Shown here: one piece after another, positions 1 through 7,571 of the stretch
Position numbering within the stretch: position 1 is the first letter of the stretch
Layout of the letters: each line of letters opens with the position of its first letter
Source: Candidatus Solincola tengchongensis
Lineage (GTDB): Bacteria > Actinomycetota > Geothermincolia > Geothermincolales > RBG-13-55-18
Length of the DNA stretch: 20,912 nucleotides
NCBI GenBank assembly: GCA_015711895.1
Contig: MU158632.1
Location: forward strand, 1 to 20,912
Direction: 5' to 3'
Notes under the pieces: generated by a model
What the model was told of the DNA's origin: nothing
The model's input: only the letters and a program-made list of their open reading frames with translations
The model's database searches: none
Translations under genes and position numbers: made by a program

Positions 1-491
1 ACCACTCCCAAAAGGTTGTAGATCCCGAAGATGACGAAAAGGGCCGCGGTCACCTCCGAGAGCTTCCAGTCCGCCCTCCACCAGCGGCGTTCCCTGGGCT
101 CTTCCGGCTCGGGCGGCTCTCCGGCCACCGCAAAGGAAGGGGGTGGCGCGGGAAGGTATCCGGGTCCCGGATAAGGTGGGGATGGCGGAATGGGGGAAGA
201 GGGGGGTGGCGGTCCCGTGAAAGGACTGGGCGGCGGAATGGAGGGCGGGGGATACGGGCCTGCGCCCGGCGGGACGGGAGGCACATGGGTGCCCGGCCCC
301 CACGCCTGAGGGGCGGCCGCGGCAGAATGGCATAGGGGACAGTGGTGCCGGTAACCCACGAGGCGGTCGCAGTCGGCGCAAACCGCTCGCCCGCAGGAGA
401 CGCAGATGGCTTTGGCGCGCTTCAGAGGGTGCCAGTAACAGCGCGGTACTTCGACCTCCCGGCCCCCATCCACCCGGTCTTCCCCGGACAT
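1..491 (-). CDS. B-box-type zinc-finger membrane protein, partial (runs off left edge)
   Basis: Open reading frame starting at ATG 491-489 and continuing through base 1 without a stop, so the C-terminus lies outside the window. The start directly follows the asd stop (TGA then ATG), with GGAG about 8 bases upstream inside asd, so it is probably translated with asd. Residues 18-54 hold a cysteine/histidine cluster (Cys18, His21, Cys30, Cys33, Cys38, Cys41, His49/50, Cys51, Cys54) resembling a B-box zinc-binding fold. A proline-rich linker of about 70 residues follows, then a basic/tryptophan stretch (ERRWWRADWK) and the beginning of a hydrophobic segment (VTAALFVIFGIYNLLGV) that looks like a first membrane helix. 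The layout suggests a cytosolic zinc domain tethered to a multi-pass membrane domain; proteins of this kind can end in CPBP-type or other membrane domains, but that part is not visible. Function is unknown. Confidence 0.8.
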   Translation of the reverse strand, partial: MSGEDRVDGGREVEVPRCYWHPLKRAKAICVSCGRAVCADCDRLVGYRHHCPLCHSAAAAPQAWGPGTHVPPVPPGAGPYPPPSIPPPSPFTGPPPPSSPIPPSPPYPGPGYLPAPPPSFAVAGEPPEPEEPRERRWWRADWKLSEVTAALFVIFGIYNLLGV

Positions 492-1499
492 TCAGGTCTC
501 CAGTACCAGCTCCGCTATCTGCACCGCGTTCAGGGCCGCACCTTTGCGCAGGTTATCGGCAACCACCCAGAGATTGAGGGCCCGGGGGCAGGAGAGGTCG
601 GCCCGGATGCGCCCCACGAAGCAGTGGTCCTTTCCTGCCGCATCAACGGCCAGCGGGTAGCGGAAGGTATCGGGGTCGTCTACCACCTCTACCCCTGGCG
701 CCTCGGACAATATGCGCCTCGCTTCCTCCGGGGAGATGGGATCCTCGAACTCCGCGTTCACCGACTCCGAGTGGCCGATGAAGACGGGCACGCGCACCGT
801 GGTGGCGGACACCGGGAGATCGGGAATTCCCATGATCTTCCTGGTCTCCTCCACCATCTTCATCTCTTCCTTGGTATATCCGTTGGGGCGGAAGACATCG
901 ATATGCGGCAGGCAGTTGAAGGCTATGGGATGCGGATACACCTGGGGGACCGGTTCCTCCCCCCTGAGCACCGCCTCCGTCTGGGCCCGCAGCTCATCCA
1001 CGGCCTCCCTGCCGGTGCCGGAAACCGACTGATAGGTGGATACCACCACGCGGCGCAGTGGTGAGCGGTCATGGAGTGGCTTTAGCACCACCACCATCTG
1101 GATAGTGGAACAGTTGGGGTTTGCGATGAGCCCCCGGTGGCCGAAAGCCGCCTCGGGATTTACCTCCGGCACCACAAGGGGGACATCCGGATCCATGCGG
1201 AAGGCGCTGCTGTTGTCCACCACCAAGGCTCCCGCTCGCACGGCGTGAGGAGCGAAACGCCTGGATATCTCCGCGCCGGCGGAGAAGAGGGCCAGGTCAA
1301 TTCCCTCAAAGGAGCTCTCTTCCAGGACTTGGACCTCGATCTCCTCGCCGCGGAAGGGAAGGCGTCTCCCCCTCGAGCGCTCCGAGGCCAGAAGGCGCAG
1401 CTCGGACACGGGAAATCGACGCTCCTCGAGGATCTCCCGCATGGTCATCCCCACCATCCCCGTGGCTCCTACAACGGCCACGCGGTATTCCTTTCCCAT
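492..1499 (-). CDS. asd: Aspartate-semialdehyde dehydrogenase
   Basis: Reduces L-aspartyl-4-phosphate to aspartate semialdehyde with NADPH, the second step of the aspartate pathway to lysine/diaminopimelate, threonine and methionine; cytosolic. The 335-residue length is normal. The N-terminal dinucleotide-binding motif GATGMVG is at residues 11-17. The catalytic cysteine is Cys130 in NPNCST, QSVSGTG lies at about 157-163, and the general-base histidine is probably His243 in GHSESV. ATG start at 1499 with GGAGG about 6 bases upstream. It follows lysC by 27 bp on the same strand, so the two enzymes for consecutive reactions are almost certainly co-transcribed. The next gene begins immediately after its stop. 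Identification is secure. Confidence 0.97.
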   Translation of the reverse strand: MGKEYRVAVVGATGMVGMTMREILEERRFPVSELRLLASERSRGRRLPFRGEEIEVQVLEESSFEGIDLALFSAGAEISRRFAPHAVRAGALVVDNSSAFRMDPDVPLVVPEVNPEAAFGHRGLIANPNCSTIQMVVVLKPLHDRSPLRRVVVSTYQSVSGTGREAVDELRAQTEAVLRGEEPVPQVYPHPIAFNCLPHIDVFRPNGYTKEEMKMVEETRKIMGIPDLPVSATTVRVPVFIGHSESVNAEFEDPISPEEARRILSEAPGVEVVDDPDTFRYPLAVDAAGKDHCFVGRIRADLSCPRALNLWVVADNLRKGAALNAVQIAELVLET

Positions 1500-1526
1500 G
1501 GTCGCCTCCAGTGCTGGTACCAGCGA

Positions 1527-2768
1527 TCAAGCCCTCATCACCACGCCGCGGTCCAGGCCGAACTTGGCGTGTATCGCTCGCACCGCCTTCTCCACGTCCT
1601 CCGCCCTTATGACGCAGCTTATCTTGATGGTGGAAGTGCTTATCATCTCGATGTTTATGTCGTTCTCCGCCAGGGCGGCGAACATGTCCGCCGCTACGCC
1701 GGGGTGGGTCCGCATGCCGGCTCCCACGAGGCTGACCTTGGCGATATCCCGGTCCACGCTGACGCCTCCCGCCCCCAGCTCTTCCGCCACCCGGGCGGTT
1801 ATCTCCTCCGCCTTCTGAAGGTCTTCCTTGCTCACGGTGAAGGAGATGTCCGTCCTCTGGTTCTCGCTGACGTTCTGAATGATCATGTCCACGTTTATGT
1901 TCTCCGCCGCCAGGGCCTTGAAGAGGGCCGCGGCGACCCCTGGCCGATCCGGCACGTCGAAAACGGTGACCTTGGCCTCGCTCACGTCGTGTGTCACCCC
2001 ACTGATGATGGCCTTCTCCATGCGCTCGTCCTCTTCGGTTATCCAGGTGCCTTCTTCCTGGGAAAAACTGGACCTCACGTGAATCACCACCCCGTAATTC
2101 CTCGCAAATTCAACGCTGCGCAGCTGCAGGACCCTGGCTCCGGTGGCGGCCATCTCGAGCATCTCCTCGTAGGAGAGCCGGCTGAGCTTCCGCGCCTCGG
2201 GCACCAGGCGCGGGTCTGCGGTATAAACACCGTCCACGTCGGTATATATCTCACAAACCTCCGCGCCCAGGGCGGCCGCCCGGGCCACCGCCGTGGTGTC
2301 CGAGCCCCCCCGTCCCCGGGTGGTTATCTGGTCGTCGAGGGACACGCCCTGAAAACCGGCCACGATCACCACGCTCCCCTTCTCCAGCTCCTCGAGTATG
2401 CGGCCCACCTTGACGTCGAGGATCTTGGCCTTGGTGTGCGCGCTGTCGGTGACGATGCCCACCTGGGCCCCGGTGAAGGATATGGCCTCGTGTCCGAGTT
2501 CGTGCATGGCCATGGAGAGCAGGGCCACGGAGATCTGCTCCCCGGTTGCCAGGAGCATGTCCATCTCCCTTGCTCGTGGCCGCGGGGTTATCTGATAGGC
2601 CAGCTCCACCAGCCTGTCGGTGGTGTCCCCCAGTGCGGAGATCACCGCCACTACGTGGTAGCCCTTGCTGCGGGTCTCCGCGATGCGCCTGGCCACGTTC
2701 TTTATCTTTTCCGTGTCGGCAACGGAAGTCCCGCCGAACTTCTGCACGAGAATCCGCTTTCCGTCCAT
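1527..2768 (-). CDS. lysC: Aspartate kinase with two C-terminal ACT domains
   Basis: Phosphorylates L-aspartate to aspartyl-4-phosphate, the committed first step of the aspartate pathway; usually feedback-inhibited by lysine and/or threonine through its ACT domains. The kinase domain is at about 1-240, with KFGGTSV at residues 10-16 and the GRGGSDTT segment at 152-159 followed by YTDVDGVYTADPR. Two ACT domains follow at about 262-335 and 340-405. The 413-residue length matches monofunctional class II-type enzymes. ATG start at 2768 has only a weak ribosome-binding site. Met250 (ATG 2021-2019) is preceded by AGAGG about 8 bases upstream and lies just before the ACT pair. This is where Bacillus subtilis-type lysC genes start a separate beta (regulatory) subunit, so an internal start is plausible. 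asd follows 27 bp downstream. Confidence 0.96.
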   Translation of the reverse strand: MDGKRILVQKFGGTSVADTEKIKNVARRIAETRSKGYHVVAVISALGDTTDRLVELAYQITPRPRAREMDMLLATGEQISVALLSMAMHELGHEAISFTGAQVGIVTDSAHTKAKILDVKVGRILEELEKGSVVIVAGFQGVSLDDQITTRGRGGSDTTAVARAAALGAEVCEIYTDVDGVYTADPRLVPEARKLSRLSYEEMLEMAATGARVLQLRSVEFARNYGVVIHVRSSFSQEEGTWITEEDERMEKAIISGVTHDVSEAKVTVFDVPDRPGVAAALFKALAAENINVDMIIQNVSENQRTDISFTVSKEDLQKAEEITARVAEELGAGGVSVDRDIAKVSLVGAGMRTHPGVAADMFAALAENDINIEMISTSTIKISCVIRAEDVEKAVRAIHAKFGLDRGVVMRA

Positions 2769-2821
2769 TTTCCAGATAATGACTATTATTCCGCGGTTTG
2801 CCTTTCTGCCGGCTTTTTCTC

Positions 2822-2850
2822 TTTTTACGCCGGGGCCATGCGGCTGTCAA
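2822..2850 (-). promoter_or_regulatory. Predicted sigma-70-type promoter for lysC-asd
   Basis: On the minus strand a perfect -35 TTGACA (2850-2845) lies 4 bases after the recR stop. It is separated by exactly 17 bases from TAAAAA (2827-2822, 4 of 6 matches to TATAAT). A start near 2815 would leave a leader of about 47 bases before lysC. This would let the aspartate-pathway genes be transcribed apart from recR. It is sequence match only; the -10 is imperfect. Confidence 0.45.
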
Positions 2851-2854
2851 GGCG

Positions 2855-3451
2855 TCAGAGGTCGTGTCTCCCCTTGAGGGCTCTCCCCAGGGTGACCTCG
2901 TCCGCGTACTCCAGGTCCCCTCCCACCGGCAATCCGCTGGCGATGCGCGTCGCGCGCACACCAAGGGGTTTGAGAAGGTTGGCCAGATACATGGCCGTGG
3001 CCTCGCCTTCCACCCTTGGATTGGTGGCGATGATCACCTCGCGAACCCCGTCCCGGCGCACCCTCTCCAGGAGCTCCCGGATGCGCAGCTCCTCCGGCCC
3101 GATGCCGTCTATGGGAGATATGGCGCCCCCCAGGACATGGTAAAGGCCACGGAACTCGCCCGTCCTCTCCACGGCCACTATGTCTTGAGGGCGCTCCACA
3201 ACGCATATCAGGGCCGGGTCACGCCGGGCATCGGCGCAAAACTCGCAGAGCTCCTCTTCGGAGAAATTAAAGCAGCGTCGGCAGTAGGAGATCTTTTCCC
3301 TTGCCTCGACGATGGCGCGGGCCAGGGATTGGGCTTCCTCGGGCGGTACCTTGAGAAGGTGAAAGGCAAGCCGTTGGGCTGTTTTCGGCCCGATGCCCGG
3401 GAGCTTGGAAAGTTCTTCCACCAACCTGGCGAGGGGAGGCGTGTACAACAC
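2855..3451 (-). CDS. recR: Recombination mediator protein RecR
   Basis: Works with RecO (and RecF) to load RecA on SSB-coated single-stranded DNA during gap repair; cytosolic, DNA-binding ring. The 198-residue length is typical. In order: a helix-hairpin-helix (LSKLPGIGPKTAQRLA) at 14-29, a four-cysteine zinc finger (Cys57, Cys60, Cys69, Cys72), a Toprim domain at about 80-175 starting at ICVVERPQD, and the C-terminal GLPVGGDLEYAD segment. The start is GTG at 3451, supported by AGGAGGGAG about 5 bases upstream, which overlaps the ybaB stop codon. The ybaB-recR pair is close to universal in bacteria and the tight spacing implies translational coupling. Identification is secure. Confidence 0.97.
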   Translation of the reverse strand: MLYTPPLARLVEELSKLPGIGPKTAQRLAFHLLKVPPEEAQSLARAIVEAREKISYCRRCFNFSEEELCEFCADARRDPALICVVERPQDIVAVERTGEFRGLYHVLGGAISPIDGIGPEELRIRELLERVRRDGVREVIIATNPRVEGEATAMYLANLLKPLGVRATRIASGLPVGGDLEYADEVTLGRALKGRHDL

Positions 3452-3460
3452 TTCTCCCTC

Positions 3461-3775
3461 CTAGAAGAGCCCCGGTATCTTCAAGCCCTTGGTGAAGGCC
3501 CCCAGCCTTTCTTCCGCCAGCTCGCGTGATCTCCTCAACGCCTCGGTGACCGCCGCCAGCACCAGGTCCTCAAGCATCTCCACGTCCTCGGGGTCCACGA
3601 CCTGCGGGTCGATCTTTATCTCCAGGATGTTCTGCTGGCCGTCGGCTACCGCTTTGACCATCCCCCCTCCGGAAGTGGCCTCCACCCTCTCCTCGGCCAA
3701 GGCCTCCTGCGCCTCCAGCATCTGGCGCTGTAACTTCTGGGCCTGCTTCATCATCTTCTGAAGGTTCCCGTTCAT
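3461..3775 (-). CDS. ybaB: YbaB/EbfC family nucleoid-associated protein
   Basis: Small DNA-binding protein that forms a tweezer-shaped dimer and associates with the nucleoid; its exact physiological role is unsettled in most species. I place the start at ATG 3775 (MNGNLQKMMKQ), 11 codons inside the longest open frame, because AGGAGG lies 6 bases upstream. The resulting 104 residues match the family length. The N-terminal helix is rich in Gln/Met/Lys (QKMMKQAQKLQRQM), followed by VEATSGGGMVKAVADG and the conserved DPQVVDPEDVEMLEDLV and AVTEAL segments, ending KGLKIPGLF. It sits between dnaX and recR, the classic order, and its stop overlaps the recR ribosome-binding site. Confidence 0.95.
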   Translation of the reverse strand: MNGNLQKMMKQAQKLQRQMLEAQEALAEERVEATSGGGMVKAVADGQQNILEIKIDPQVVDPEDVEMLEDLVLAAVTEALRRSRELAEERLGAFTKGLKIPGLF

Positions 3776-3842
3776 GCTCCACCTCCTCATGGCGCGCTCC
3801 CAGGACACCGGGCGGCCGCCCGCCCCTCGTATAGCGGGAACG

Positions 3843-5792
3843 TCATTCCTGGAGCTTTATCTCCTCCACCATCTCCGCTCCGAAGATGTCCTTCAACAGC
3901 TTCACCTTCCCCGTCTCCCCACTCCCGGCTTCCTTTCCGCCTGCAACCCCCGCGTCTTTTTCCACGTCCTCCACCGCCCGTCGCGGCCTCGCTTCCGCCT
4001 GAGGCCCCGGGACGCCCCCCTCCTCTCCGGAGCCGGGTGTCCTGCCGGCCACTTCACCCCTCGCCGCCTTTCCGGACCTTGAGGATGCGGCTTGCGTCCT
4101 TCCGCCCGTGGAGGAAGCCTCGGTAGACTCCCGACCCTCCCCCTCCAGAACCGCGTTAACTCGCAGGGGGAATCCGAGTACCTCCTTGAGGGCGCGCTCT
4201 ACCACGCTCTTGTGACCTTCCTTGCTCAGCTCCCCGTGATGAAAGGAGCGGTCGGCGGGAAATGAGATCACCAACCGGTCCCCTTCAAGACGAGCGGGTT
4301 TTCCCTCCAGCAACAGCGCGTGGGTCGGGACTCTTATCTCCTTCACCCGCTCCCTGATCCGGGGCCAGGATTTCCGAATCGTCGCGAAGTCCACTCCGGA
4401 TGCTGGCGCGATATCGCGGGCAGTGGCAGCCGCGGTTTCCTCCGCGGCGACCTCCGTCCCTTCCGGGAATTCCCTCTCCGTCACCCCCTCCGCGGCCTCG
4501 CCCCCTTCCGACTCCTCCTCGGGAACCCCGCCGTGGGTCCCCGAGCCCGAGGCCACAACCGCCTTCACTCCGCGAGGGGTTGCGCCACCCCCAGTACGGA
4601 CCTTCTCGCGGGGCTCCGAGGCCCCGGCCTTCGAGTGCGCCAGCCTCTCCACCCTTTCCTCCAACCTCTCAAGGCGGGCGAGAACGGCCTCCGGGGTGTC
4701 CTCGAGCTCCTCCCTGACCATGGATATCAGCGTGCTCTCAAGCACCAGACGCGGGGAGGAGGAATTCCTCATCTCCTCGCGGGCACGCCCCAGAGCGGCT
4801 ATGAAGTGGAGGGCCCTCTCGGGCGAAAGGCGGGGGGCCTGTTCGCGCAGCCTGAGCAGGGAATCCTCGTCCACCTCCAGGTCCACTGGTCCGAGATCGG
4901 CGTGCTGGAGGAGCAGTATCCTTCGGAAATGTTCCTGGACCTGAGACGCGAAGTGCTCGAGGTCCTTTCCCTCCTCGTGGACCCTTTCGATCATGGAGAT
5001 CACCGCCTGGAGATCGCCCTCGATGAGCGACTCTCCCATCCCCAGGAGCAGCTCGTCCTCAATGAGCCCCAGGAACCCGGCGGCATCGGATTCCTCCACC
5101 ACCCCCTCACCATAGCTGGCTAGTTGTTCGAGGGAGACCAGGGCGTCGCGCACTGATCCTCTCGCGCGGCGTGCCACCAGGCGGAGGGCCTCCGGGGTGA
5201 TCTTGAATCCTTCCTCTCCGGCCACCCTCTGGAGATATTCAGCCAGCAGAGGAGCGGGCACACTGCGGAAGTCGTGTCTCTGGCAACGGGAAAGGATGGT
5301 CTGAGGGAGCTTGTGGGGTTCGGTGGTGGCCAGGACGAAGACCACGTGCGACGGCGGCTCCTCGAGCGTCTTGAGGAAAGCGTTGAACGCTTCCTTGGTT
5401 ATCATATGCGCCTCGTCCAGTATGTAGACCTTGACCCGCGAGGAAGCGGGGGTGAAGATGACCCTTTCCCGTAGATCCCGGATGTCGTCAATGCCTCGGT
5501 TGGAGGCCGCGTCTATCTCCACTACGTCCACCGAGGTGCCGTCGGTTATGGAGCGGCAGGAGGAACAGCGGTTACAGGGATTGGGCGTGGGGCCCTCCTC
5601 GCAGTTGAGGGCCTTGGCCAGGATGCGGGCGGTACTCGTCTTCCCCGTTCCCCGCGGACCGGCGAAGAGGTAGGCGTGGGCGATATTGCCGGAGCGAACG
5701 GCATTTGCCAGGGTCCGTGTCACGTATTCCTGGCCCACCACTTCCTCGAAGGTCTGAGGGCGCCACTTGCGGTAAAGAGAGACGTAGGCCAA
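3843..5792 (-). CDS. dnaX: DNA polymerase III subunit gamma/tau
   Basis: ATPase of the clamp loader that puts the beta sliding clamp on primed DNA and, as tau, links polymerase cores to the helicase. The 649-residue protein begins with AYVSLYRKWRPQTFEEVVGQ. Walker A is GPRGTGKT at 45-52, the zinc module uses Cys64, Cys73, Cys76 and Cys79, Walker B is DEAH at 126-129, and the arginine finger is in SRC at 168-170. The clamp-loader collar reaches about 365. A low-complexity Glu/Gly/Ala linker (about 380-465) follows, then a conserved tau-type domain (about 470-565) and another disordered tail. The start is TTG at 5792, with GGGAG about 10 bases upstream and no better candidate; it matches the family N-terminus. 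I see no A-rich slippery site for a gamma product. The SRP RNA gene ends 51 bp upstream. Confidence 0.96.
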   Translation of the reverse strand: MAYVSLYRKWRPQTFEEVVGQEYVTRTLANAVRSGNIAHAYLFAGPRGTGKTSTARILAKALNCEEGPTPNPCNRCSSCRSITDGTSVDVVEIDAASNRGIDDIRDLRERVIFTPASSRVKVYILDEAHMITKEAFNAFLKTLEEPPSHVVFVLATTEPHKLPQTILSRCQRHDFRSVPAPLLAEYLQRVAGEEGFKITPEALRLVARRARGSVRDALVSLEQLASYGEGVVEESDAAGFLGLIEDELLLGMGESLIEGDLQAVISMIERVHEEGKDLEHFASQVQEHFRRILLLQHADLGPVDLEVDEDSLLRLREQAPRLSPERALHFIAALGRAREEMRNSSSPRLVLESTLISMVREELEDTPEAVLARLERLEERVERLAHSKAGASEPREKVRTGGGATPRGVKAVVASGSGTHGGVPEEESEGGEAAEGVTEREFPEGTEVAAEETAAATARDIAPASGVDFATIRKSWPRIRERVKEIRVPTHALLLEGKPARLEGDRLVISFPADRSFHHGELSKEGHKSVVERALKEVLGFPLRVNAVLEGEGRESTEASSTGGRTQAASSRSGKAARGEVAGRTPGSGEEGGVPGPQAEARPRRAVEDVEKDAGVAGGKEAGSGETGKVKLLKDIFGAEMVEEIKLQE

Positions 5793-5843
5793 CTCTTATC
5801 TTCTCCCGGTCTTCCGTCACCGGCTGACAGCAGGTAAATATAT

Positions 5844-6117
5844 GTGATCGTGCACCCGCCTTCGACTCCCGGCCCCGAGCGCTACGCCGGTAGCCTGCTC
5901 CGGTCAGGTTGGTCTGCGGCACCCGGGAAGGTTTGCTTACCGCTGCTTCCTTCCGGACCTGACGGGGTTCGCAAGTTCCCGTTGCGCAGGACCCGACCTT
6001 CAACGCCGCTTGCCGGCGCGCCATACTCAAGACCGGAGAGCCTCAGTTGGGAATTAGGCCCCGCTATAGCGGATTGCGGGTACAGGGCACCGCTAGCTCC
6101 CCGCTTAGCACGATCAC
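5844..6117 (-). ncRNA. ffs: Signal recognition particle RNA, large bacterial type (with Alu domain)
   Basis: RNA scaffold of the signal recognition particle, binding Ffh to target nascent membrane and secreted proteins. The S-domain hallmark, reading GTCAGGTCCGGAAGGAAGC on the minus strand, is at about 5943-5963 and includes the GGAA tetraloop. The outer 5' end shows the Alu-domain signature: GGGGAGCTAGCGGTGCC, then CTGTACCCGCAATCCGCT. The 5' bases 6117-6108 pair perfectly over 10 bp with the 3' bases 5853-5844 (GTGATCGTGC with GCACGATCAC), defining a transcript of about 274 nt. From memory this is close in length and sequence to Bacillus subtilis scRNA. It lies just upstream of dnaX, the same order as in many Gram-positive genomes. 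Ends are inferred from pairing and may differ by a few bases. Confidence 0.95.
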
Positions 6118-6132
6118 GATATAAGTATAGCA
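6118..6132 (-). promoter_or_regulatory. Extended -10 promoter of the SRP RNA gene
   Basis: On the minus strand TGC-TATACT spans 6132-6124, an extended -10 element. It is followed by 6 bases and then the paired 5' end of the SRP RNA at 6117. The position 17 bases upstream (CCGCGG, 6152-6147) does not resemble a -35 box, which extended -10 promoters can tolerate. Transcription could continue into dnaX, since I see no terminator between 5793 and 5843. Confidence 0.65.
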
Positions 6133-6201
6133 CGCCCCCGCGACCTCCGCGGCGGCCCGGTTTTGGCGCCGGTTGGTTACGCCGCAATCCCCGACCGACG
6201 G

Positions 6202-6242
6202 GCCATCGCCCCACACCACCCCGGTCCGCGAGCCATCGCCCC
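6202..6242. repeat. Two copies of an 11-bp direct repeat in the divergent intergenic region
   Basis: GCCATCGCCCC occurs at 6202-6212 and again at 6232-6242, exactly 30 bp apart, about three helical turns. It lies in the very GC-rich gap between the SRP RNA promoter and the ATPase operon promoter. Same-face spacing would suit a dimeric regulator, but two copies in GC-rich DNA may be chance. Apart from the two promoters I see nothing else in 6133-6298. Confidence 0.3.
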
Positions 6243-6298
6243 GCGCCCGCGACCGGGTTCAAGCCGGGGCGGCGGGGAAGGGGAGGGAGGCCGCCGTG

Positions 6299-6325
6299 TA
6301 TAATAAGAGGTGAAAAGGAGGCCGG
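6299..6325 (+). promoter_or_regulatory. Promoter -10 box and ribosome-binding site of the KaiC-like operon
   Basis: A perfect TATAAT (6299-6304) stands out from GC-rich surroundings, but bases 17 upstream (GGAAGG) are not a -35 box, so an activator or alternative recognition may be needed. A start near 6311 would leave a very short leader. AAAAGGAGG follows, ending about 5 bases before the ATG at 6326. This is the only promoter-like site before the six-gene operon. Confidence 0.5.
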
Positions 6326-7135
6326 ATGAACGAGGACTCGGTAAGGGAAAGGGCTTCCACCGGCATCGCCAGGCTCGACGAGATGATGGACGGCGGGCCG
6401 TACCGCGGTTCGGTGACCCTGGTGCTGGGGGCGCCCGGAACTGGAAAAACCTGCCTGGGACTTGAATTTATCGCCAGGGGAGCTGAGGAATTCGGGGAGC
6501 CGGGGCTTATCGTCACCTTCGAGCATTTCCCGAAAAAGCTTCTCCGTGACGCGATTTCCCTGGGCTTCGACCTCCAGGAACTGGAGCGGAGAGGCTTGGT
6601 GCGCATCCTCTTCACCTCCCCGGAGATCTTCTTCGAACAGGCGCAGGCCTCGGGCGGGCTCCTTGACACCATGGTGCAGGAGCTCGGGGCGCGCAGGATC
6701 CTGGTGGACTCCATCTCCCACCTGGAGAGGTTGACCCGCGACCCGGTAAAGATGCGGGAGATCGCCTTCACCTTCACCAACGCACTCCTCCGGCACGGCC
6801 TCACCGCGCTGGTCACCCAGGAAGACCCGGGCATCACCGGAGACATGGCCGCCGCCCAGTACGGCATCTCCTACCTGGTGGACGCGGTCATCATCCTGCG
6901 CTACGTGGAGCTCGATTCCTCCATCGCCCGGGCCATGCTGGTGTTGAAGCAGAGGGCCAGCTCGCACGACAAGTCCATCCGGGAGTTTCGCATCACAGGT
7001 CGAGGCATCCAGATCGGCGAACCTTTCTCCGACCGGGAAGGGGTGCTTTCCGGGTTGCCCCGCAAGAGGGAGATCGACGCCTTCGTCGAGGTCTTCGGCC
7101 CCAAGGGGAAAGCCGGGAAGGGGGAGGTGAAATAG
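6326..7135 (+). CDS. Single-domain KaiC/RAD55-type RecA-fold ATPase
   Basis: A 269-residue protein with one RecA-like domain of the KaiC/RadA group. The N-terminal STGIARLDEMMDGG entry motif is at 11-24, Walker A GAPGTGKT at 35-42, and Walker B IL-VD with Asp128. A KaiC-like VLKQRASSHDKSIREF segment at about 208-223 keeps the Lys-x-Arg pair. The glutamate pair that activates hydrolysis in KaiC (FEE) reads FEH here (Glu66, His67). There is no second KaiC domain and no KaiA or KaiB gene nearby, so a circadian clock is not implied. Such stand-alone proteins are generally signalling or regulatory ATPases of unknown output. It starts the operon; its TAG stop abuts the GTG start of a receiver protein, which suggests a functional pair. 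ATG start with AAAAGGAGG upstream. Confidence 0.88.
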   Translation: MNEDSVRERASTGIARLDEMMDGGPYRGSVTLVLGAPGTGKTCLGLEFIARGAEEFGEPGLIVTFEHFPKKLLRDAISLGFDLQELERRGLVRILFTSPEIFFEQAQASGGLLDTMVQELGARRILVDSISHLERLTRDPVKMREIAFTFTNALLRHGLTALVTQEDPGITGDMAAAQYGISYLVDAVIILRYVELDSSIARAMLVLKQRASSHDKSIREFRITGRGIQIGEPFSDREGVLSGLPRKREIDAFVEVFGPKGKAGKGEVK

Positions 7136-7531
7136 GTGGCGGAAAAGATCCTCGTCGTGGACGACGACCGCGAGATGGTGGAGCTCATCGAGCTCTTCCT
7201 GGGCAACGCGGGATACACCACCATCTCGGCCTTCTCCGGGGAGGAGGCGCTGGAGAAGACCTTCCGGGAAAAGCCCGATCTCATACTCCTGGACATCATG
7301 ATGCCCAGGGTGGACGGGTGGGAGGTCCTTCGCCGCATCAAGAACGACCCCGAGGCGAAGGACATTCCGGTGGCCTTCATCACCGCGCGCACCCAGAACA
7401 TCGACAAGATGATCGGGCTATCGGTGATGAAGGCGGCGGGATACATAACCAAGCCTTTCAGCAAGCAGGAGCTTCTTACCGAGGTGAGGCGCATCCTGGA
7501 CGAACGCAGGCGTGGCTCGGGCTCTTCCTGA
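7136..7531 (+). CDS. Stand-alone response regulator receiver protein
   Basis: A 131-residue receiver domain with no output domain. The acidic pocket is Asp9/Asp10/Asp11, the phospho-acceptor is Asp53 in LILLDIMMP, the switch threonine is Thr83 in FITAR, and the conserved lysine is Lys106 in TKP. A short Arg/Ser tail follows. The start is GTG, directly after the ATPase stop, with GGGGGAGGTGA about 6 bases upstream. It is probably phosphorylated by the histidine kinase encoded three genes downstream, and may transmit the signal by protein contact (for example to the KaiC-like ATPase) since it cannot bind DNA. That partnership is inferred from position only. Confidence 0.93.
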   Translation: MAEKILVVDDDREMVELIELFLGNAGYTTISAFSGEEALEKTFREKPDLILLDIMMPRVDGWEVLRRIKNDPEAKDIPVAFITARTQNIDKMIGLSVMKAAGYITKPFSKQELLTEVRRILDERRRGSGSS

Positions 7532-7571
7532 ACGGGCCCGGGTGCGACCTCAAGCCGGGAAGGGGAGAGCG

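Noticed and set aside
1137..3143. A 668-codon open frame on the plus strand
   Set aside because: It lies opposite asd, lysC and recR, which have clear family motifs; its translation is low-complexity (His/Gly/Arg-rich) as expected for an antisense frame in GC-rich DNA.
3776..3808. Longer YbaB start adding 11 residues
   Set aside because: The downstream ATG has an ideal AGGAGG and gives the family length.
4000..4600. Programmed frameshift in dnaX giving a gamma subunit
   Set aside because: No A-rich slippery heptamer with a following stem is visible in the linker region.
5793..5843. Terminator between SRP RNA and dnaX
   Set aside because: CCGGTGACGGAAGACCGG can form a small hairpin but no T-run follows; read-through into dnaX seems more likely.
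6326..7135. Circadian clock KaiC
   Set aside because: Only one RecA domain is present and no kaiA or kaiB is nearby, so only the ATPase family is claimed.
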